NCBI GenBank assembly: GCA_003313425.1
Contig: NHZP01000045.1
Location: 62,001 to 126,000, forward strand
DNA: 64,000 nt
Reading direction: 5' to 3'
Source of the DNA: Pseudopyrenochaeta lycopersici
Taxonomy: Eukaryota; Ascomycota; Dothideomycetes; Pleosporales; Pseudopyrenochaetaceae
Shown here piece by piece: positions 59,000 through 64,000 of this stretch. A model generated the notes under the pieces. The model saw nothing but the letters and a program-made list of their open reading frames with translations, had not been told where the DNA came from and searched no databases. Each line of letters starts with the position of its first letter. The stretch's first letter is position 1. The position numbers were made by a program, and so were the translations under genes.

Positions 59000-61900
59000 G
59001 TAGGTTCCTAACTTGTCTCATTATAGCCTGTCCACTTTACTAGATATTTATGTTGGTTGCGTCGTCTGTTGAGACGCAGGTCCTCTATACTTTTGACAAA
59101 GTACTCCTCCTCCTTATCTACTATTACTAGTCTGGGCGGTATTACTTGTTAACCAGGCAAGTAGTCTGACTTGGCTGCAGCTGGTTGGAGTAGAGAGACG
59201 TGGAAAACTGGGTGTATCTTTATGGATTCGGGCAGTTTGAGTCTGTACGCGTGAGAGGAGATCTTCTTAGCTACGCGGTAGGGGCTGAGATTCTTCTAGT
59301 CTAGCTTCTTTGAGGCTTATTAAGTGCGGATATTTTAAGTATTAAGCCAGACTTCGTCGCCTACTTCGTACGCAGGTGCTGGGAGGCGTTTCTTGTTTGC
59401 GTGTTCCTGTTGATGGGCTTAGGCCCATATTATTTCTTTGCGGATAAACTCTGTTATATTACGTATCTTCTTAATTATCTAGTTAGCTTCTTAGGCCTGT
59501 AGAGCCTAGTACGGGGCTCTCCTTGTATTTGAGGGCGGTTCGAAACCTATTCGTGGGTTCTGGCTGAAGCAGGCCATTATTAGGGATAACCTAGTTAATT
59601 CTAAGACTGTGTTATTAGCTTCAAATTAGGCGATAGGTAAGCAGCTAACCTAGTCGGTTTACTAATAGTTTGTATACGCGCGTAGGACCTGCTCTATTGC
59701 TGAATTCACAATCTCAGTCTGGCCGTCAGTTTCAGGGTGGTAGCCAGTTGAATAGCGTTAGTCGATTTTCAATTGTTTGCAGAGTTTATTGAAGAAAGCG
59801 GAGACGAACTGTCTGCTACGGTCGGAGACAATTGTATTTGGAAGGCTATGATGTACCTACACGTGGCGAATAAACAGCCGGGCGACATCTAGAGCTTCTA
59901 TCTTAGTACAGAGGATTAGGTAGCAGTATTTAGATAGCTAATTGACTACTACTATAATATTGGTATATCCTTTAGATTTAGGGAGGTCAGTTACAAAGTT
60001 AACTAATATATCTTGCTATTATCTTTTAGGTACTAGTAGAGGCTTAAGCAGGCTGTGATACTTCTTGCGAGAGGCTTTTAATTATTGGCAGGTATAGCAG
60101 CAGGCAATGTAACAGCGGATTATCTAGAATATATTCAGCTAGTAGTATTCTCTTTAGAGGATTTCTAACGTCTTTCCTTATCCTAGGTAGCCGCCTGCGG
60201 GGGAGTTGTATACTACGCGTAAGAGCTTAATAATAAGTTTGTCGTGTGTAGGGATTACTAGTTGTCCCTAGTAGTACAGGCGCTAATTTTATTCTTTATA
60301 TTCTAAGAGTAAGACTTTCTTAGATTACTAAGTATTAGTCCTTAATAGGGCTAAGATTTCCTGTATAAATAGGTTAGAGTTGTATTCTGCGTTAATAATC
60401 TCTTAGATAGAGCGTTTAGTTTCTAATAAGGAAAGATTATAGGCGCTAGAGGGTGCCTTAGATATCAGATGTTTAAACAGATCTAGTCGTAGCAGTGTCT
60501 GTTTACGAGCGTTGTATACCTCTTCCTAGGCGGGCTAGTCTTAGGAGCGTCATGTTAGTGCGTTAGGTTTTTCTCCTAGCTTACCTAGTTAATATATAAT
60601 CGTAAAGTTAAAACAGGATAAGTACTCTAACTAGCGGGCTTATTAGTAGCTTAGTTGTTTTGTAGTCGCGAAATACTACAGGTTCTTATAATTACTTAAT
60701 ATGTTAATTAGGAAGTAGGCTCCCTCTAGTTCTAGTCTCTAGTGTTTAAAGCAGCGTACGATTGCGAGTAATTCCTTATCGTATATCTTATAATTGCTCT
60801 CGGCAGGGTTCATTCTCTTTAAGTAATACGCGATAGGCTAGAGGACTCCTCCCTCGTCCTTCTAGGATAGGACTCCTGCTATCACGTAGTCTAAGGCGTC
60901 GGCCTTAACGACTATAGGCAGGTCAGGGTTAAAGTAACAGAGAATTAGAGCGGTTGTAAAGGCTTGTTTTAAATTATTAAATACTTCGCGGCAAGCGTTA
61001 GTAAAGGAGAACTTAGTGTCCTTCTTTATTAGGTATACTAGAGGTGTAACTATATACGAGAAGTTGTTAATAAACCTCTAGTAGAAGTTAGCGAACCCTA
61101 GGAAAGCGTGTACGTCTTTTACGTTCCTTAGGTATTCCTAGTCTTAGATAGCTTAAACCTTTCTAGGGTCTATCTTTACTCTGCTTATAGTAATTACGTA
61201 GCCTAGGTATGTGACCTCAGATTAGTAGAACTCGCACTTATTAACGTCGAGTTATAATCTAGCTTCTTGTAAGGCTCTAAGGATAGATTAGATATATTCT
61301 TAGTACTCCTGCAGGTTCTTACTATAGATTAAGATATTATTAAGGTAGGCAGTATAGAAAATGTCTAGGTATAGACGTAGGACGTCGTTTACAAAGTGTT
61401 AGAACGTGCTTAGCGCGTTAGCTAAGCTGAAGGGCATAACAAGGTACTTAAACATGCTGTATCTTATACAGAAGGCGGTTAGCTATTCGTCTCCTTCTAT
61501 AATACAAAGGCGGTTAAAGACAGCAATAATATTAAGCTTCGTGTAGTACTTAGCTTTACTAAGTTAGTTTAGGGTTTCCTAGATTAGTAGTATTAGGTAT
61601 TAGTTCTTAATAGTAACAGTATTAAGGCCTTAGTAGTCTACACAGAATTAAAGGCCTCCTCCTAGTTTCTTAATAAAGATAACAGGCGAGGTAACAGGGG
61701 ATGAGCTAGCTTAGATGAAGCCTTTTAAGAGGTTATCTTTAAAGTATTTACGTAATACGAGTAGCTTATTCTAGGACATGCCGTACAGTAGCCTAAGGTT
61801 AGGTTATTTGCCTTCCTTAAGGTTAATCTTATAATCGTATAGCTGTCTTTCAGGCAGCTAATCTAACTCTTGTTGCGAAAAGACTATAAGCAGATTATAA

Positions 61901-62900
61901 TATTCAGTAGGCACCTTAGTAGCTAGGTTAGTGTAGGTCTTAGGAGTAAGGGCTTTATTAATGTTAGCGATTAATACTGTAAATATTTTATAGTCTTGCT
62001 TCTTAGCTAGGTAAATAAGTAGTTTAGCTCTAATATAGTATATGTCTAGGTTAGGTTAAGATAAGAGGTCGGGTTCTTCTTCTCTATCAAGTCTTAAAGC
62101 AGGAGTCTCTAAGGACTCTTCTACAAGTTCTTTTAGTTAGCGATTTATCTTAAGTAACTAGTAGTTATATTAGTGTTAGATAGTTAGGTTTAGGCAAGTA
62201 GGCCTAGAGTAACTAGTATAGACTAGTATACTAGCTAAGGCTTTAGTCTTTAGTGGGTTCGTGTTATAGTTCTTACGTAGGCAGCGTTCAGTGCACTGTT
62301 AAGCGTTGAACTTTAGCTGTTCGTGCTTATAATCTACGCTAATCTTATACTTATATATCTAAGGTTAGCTAAGGATTATATTATAACGGCCTGTGTTTAT
62401 AACGTATAGGTGTAGGTTCTCTATATAGTTTCTGTAGCAGAGGGTTAGGTTAACAGTATAAGAGACTTCTCTACTATTAAGTACAGTTCTAGTAAATCTA
62501 GTTAGATATATAACGTAAGGCAGCAGTGTTTAATTTAGTTTTAGGTTACGCGCGAGATCTTTATAGATATAACTAATACTAGTTACTCTAGTATTAATAA
62601 GGGCTTTCAGGTTACTCTTTATAGGGCCTTATTAGATTAAGCAGGGTATAGTTATACTATATTTCTATAAGTCTTAACAGAGCGTAGCCTAAAGTTTAGT
62701 AGAGATTTAGTAAGTACGCAGTCCTAGGGAGTAACTTATCCTTAAGACAAGGCTTTTCCCTTGCGAGAGTAGGAACGAGCTGCTTTACGTCCGCGAGATC
62801 GTTTTAAGCTACTAGTTAAGGTTAAGGATCCGCGACTCTAAGGGCTTTTCAGTGACTGCGGACGATAACTATTTATGCGTAGTTAGGGCAGGGGAACGGA
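59000..62900 (-). pseudogene. pol of the 58591-64000 element
   Basis: From high to low coordinates: a protease part near 62300-62600, RT with a catalytic YLDDIL-type site now YLNNIL, RNase H (RDxKLPIVVKADAL-like stretch near 60870-60920), integrase, and the terminal chromodomain. The chromodomain in this position defines a chromovirus, a lineage that tends to insert into heterochromatin. TAA/TAG codons interrupt every domain. Confidence 0.7.
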
Positions 62901-63870
62901 GCAGTAACGGGAGATATAATCTTTAGAGTCGCATTTAAAATAGCGTCCTTTCTTAATCTGTTTTTAACGCTCCGTAGAACTAACAGGTGCGTAGTTAGTA
63001 ACGTTAATCTCTATTTCTGTTAGATACTAGCGTTATTTAGGTTAAGACGGCAGGTAACGCAAATTATTATTATATAACGTGATTAGGTTTGTATAATTGT
63101 TTAGGGACTAAAGGATTAGTACGCTAACTATAACTCTTCTTAAATTATTAGAGAGAGAGCGGCGGAGTTAGTTAATTTAGGCTCCTTTATTTAGGTTAGT
63201 ATTAGCTACTAGCCTTCTAAAATCTGCAAAGTAGGACAGGAAGTTCTTCTTTCCCTATTTTAAGTTATCTAATTAGCTCTACGCAGTAAGTTCTTAGTTT
63301 AGATCTCTGTAGGTAGCGTTAAGGAATCTAATAAGTTAATCTATAGTTGTAATATCTTTGTCTATAAAAGGGTCTACTAGTGTAGCAAGGTTACGCTTAA
63401 GATAAGAGTGTGCGTAGATTAGGCGGGCTTCTTTATTTACGAATTAATCAGCGTTTCTTTTTAACTTATATCGCAGTTTTATTAAGAAGAGTAGGAGGTC
63501 CTTCTTCCTTCTACTAAACGCAGGTAGGTTAGGGAGTTGTTCTAATTTTAGCCTAATCGCGGGGGGTTTAGAAAGGGAGGTTTAGGTTATAGGTAGGGTA
63601 AGAGTTACAAGAGAGGATCTATTACTAGATAATGTCTCTTTATTACCTAGTTAGCTCTTAGCTTTAGTTATTATAATAGCTAGGGTAGTAGCAGACTTTG
63701 TCTTAATTACCTTAAGTTCTTAGCGTAGAGTCGCTATCTCTTTATAATAGCGGGCTTCCTGCTTAAACAGGGAGGCCTGTAAGGCTTTATTTCCAGCTTT
63801 TAACGCTTTACTACTAGCCTTTAGTTCCTGTAGCTGTCGCAGGATAAGCTAAAATAGATCTATATTTTCT
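62900..63870 (-). pseudogene. gag of the 58591-64000 element
   Basis: The minus strand opens shortly after the 5' LTR with a coiled-coil-like N terminus (LILRQLQELKASSKALKAG and onward), a Pro/Ser-rich linker, then capsid helices (FLIKLRYKLKRNAD, YAHSYLKRNLATL). It ends in a single zinc knuckle. Only a few stops interrupt the first 200 codons. Confidence 0.65.
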
Positions 63871-63900
63871 TAAGAGGCTATAGTAAATAACGCAACGTAA

Positions 63901-64000
63901 TGTTACGAGAGGCTATAAGTAGGGATTTCAACGCTTAACTAATAGCTTAATTATTATACTATGTACTATCTTAGGTGTAATATAAGACGTTGCGTAAAGA
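63901..64000 (-). repeat. 5' LTR (partial) of the 58591-64000 element
   Basis: It starts TGTTACGAGAGGCTATAAG and matches 58591-58690 with C-to-T/G-to-A differences. The remainder lies beyond the window. Confidence 0.88.

Larger units (their letters stand above)
58591..64000 (-). mobile_element. Ty3/gypsy chromodomain element, minus strand, runs off the window
   Basis: The 3' LTR is at 58591-58812 and the first 100 bp of the 5' LTR at 63901-64000. Minus-strand order: gag from about 63870, with a zinc knuckle (FKC-x4-Y-x4-C, first Cys and His mutated) near 62890-62940; RT with TAYLNNILIYS around 61320-61365; RNase H about 60400-61050; integrase about 59400-60200; chromodomain about 58930-59090 with a KYLVKWTGYN-like pattern. 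Damage is milder than elsewhere, and short stretches still read well. Expected full length is about 5.5 kb. Confidence 0.85.

Noticed and set aside
58713..59043. plus-strand frames of 60-72 residues
   Set aside because: They cover the LTR and the antisense of the chromodomain of a minus-strand gypsy element.

Overview
The window looks like a gene-poor, AT-rich block from a filamentous ascomycete (Pezizomycotina) in which repeat-induced point mutation (RIP) has been active. The signs are long tracts saturated with TpA, almost no long open frames outside 16.3-25.5 kb, retrotransposon frames full of stops that trace to CAA, CAG or TGG codons, short spliceosomal introns of 53-57 bp, and a short interstitial run of the TTAGGG telomere repeat. 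I cannot name the species.

Layout. 1-3187: 3' end of a large LTR element carrying an extra ORF that resembles a 2-oxoglutarate/Fe(II) dioxygenase. 3188-7928: minus-strand Ty3/gypsy remnant. 7929-8159: solo LTR. 8538-15472: structurally complete chromovirus (two LTRs, 5-bp target duplication, gag, pol, chromodomain), dead by mutation. 15.5-25.56 kb: the island of ordinary composition. 25.6-33.8 kb: a patchwork of solo LTRs, a telomere-like tract and a minus-strand gypsy element broken by insertions. 33825-39053: a second, 5'-truncated copy of the chromovirus. 39054-51913: a 12.9-kb LTR element with three coding regions (gag-like, pol, dioxygenase-like ORF3). 51914-58590: a related element in opposite orientation, cut at both ends and carrying a solo LTR. 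58591-64000: a minus-strand chromodomain gypsy element that runs off the window.

Only two intact host genes are supported, both on the minus strand of the island: an MDR-superfamily oxidoreductase (16904-17914, no intron) and a five-exon plasma-membrane Na+/H+ antiporter of the Nha1/Sod2 type (23159-25083, 568 residues after splicing). Between them lie decayed pieces: a 5'-truncated Tad1-like LINE, a Mutator-like transposase fragment, a solo LTR with a perfect target duplication, one gene ruined by RIP-type stops and one secreted-protein gene ruined mainly by frameshifts. The two intact genes share no evident pathway.

Most unusual are the large three-ORF retroelements. Their third ORF has a conserved HxD...PHG...R pattern of 2OG-Fe(II) oxygenases, and their coding regions are separated by about 60-bp hairpin-forming repeats. 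The two hairpin copies within an element agree with each other while the sequence differs between elements. Positions for degraded elements are approximate at domain level; LTR ends and splice sites were read base by base.
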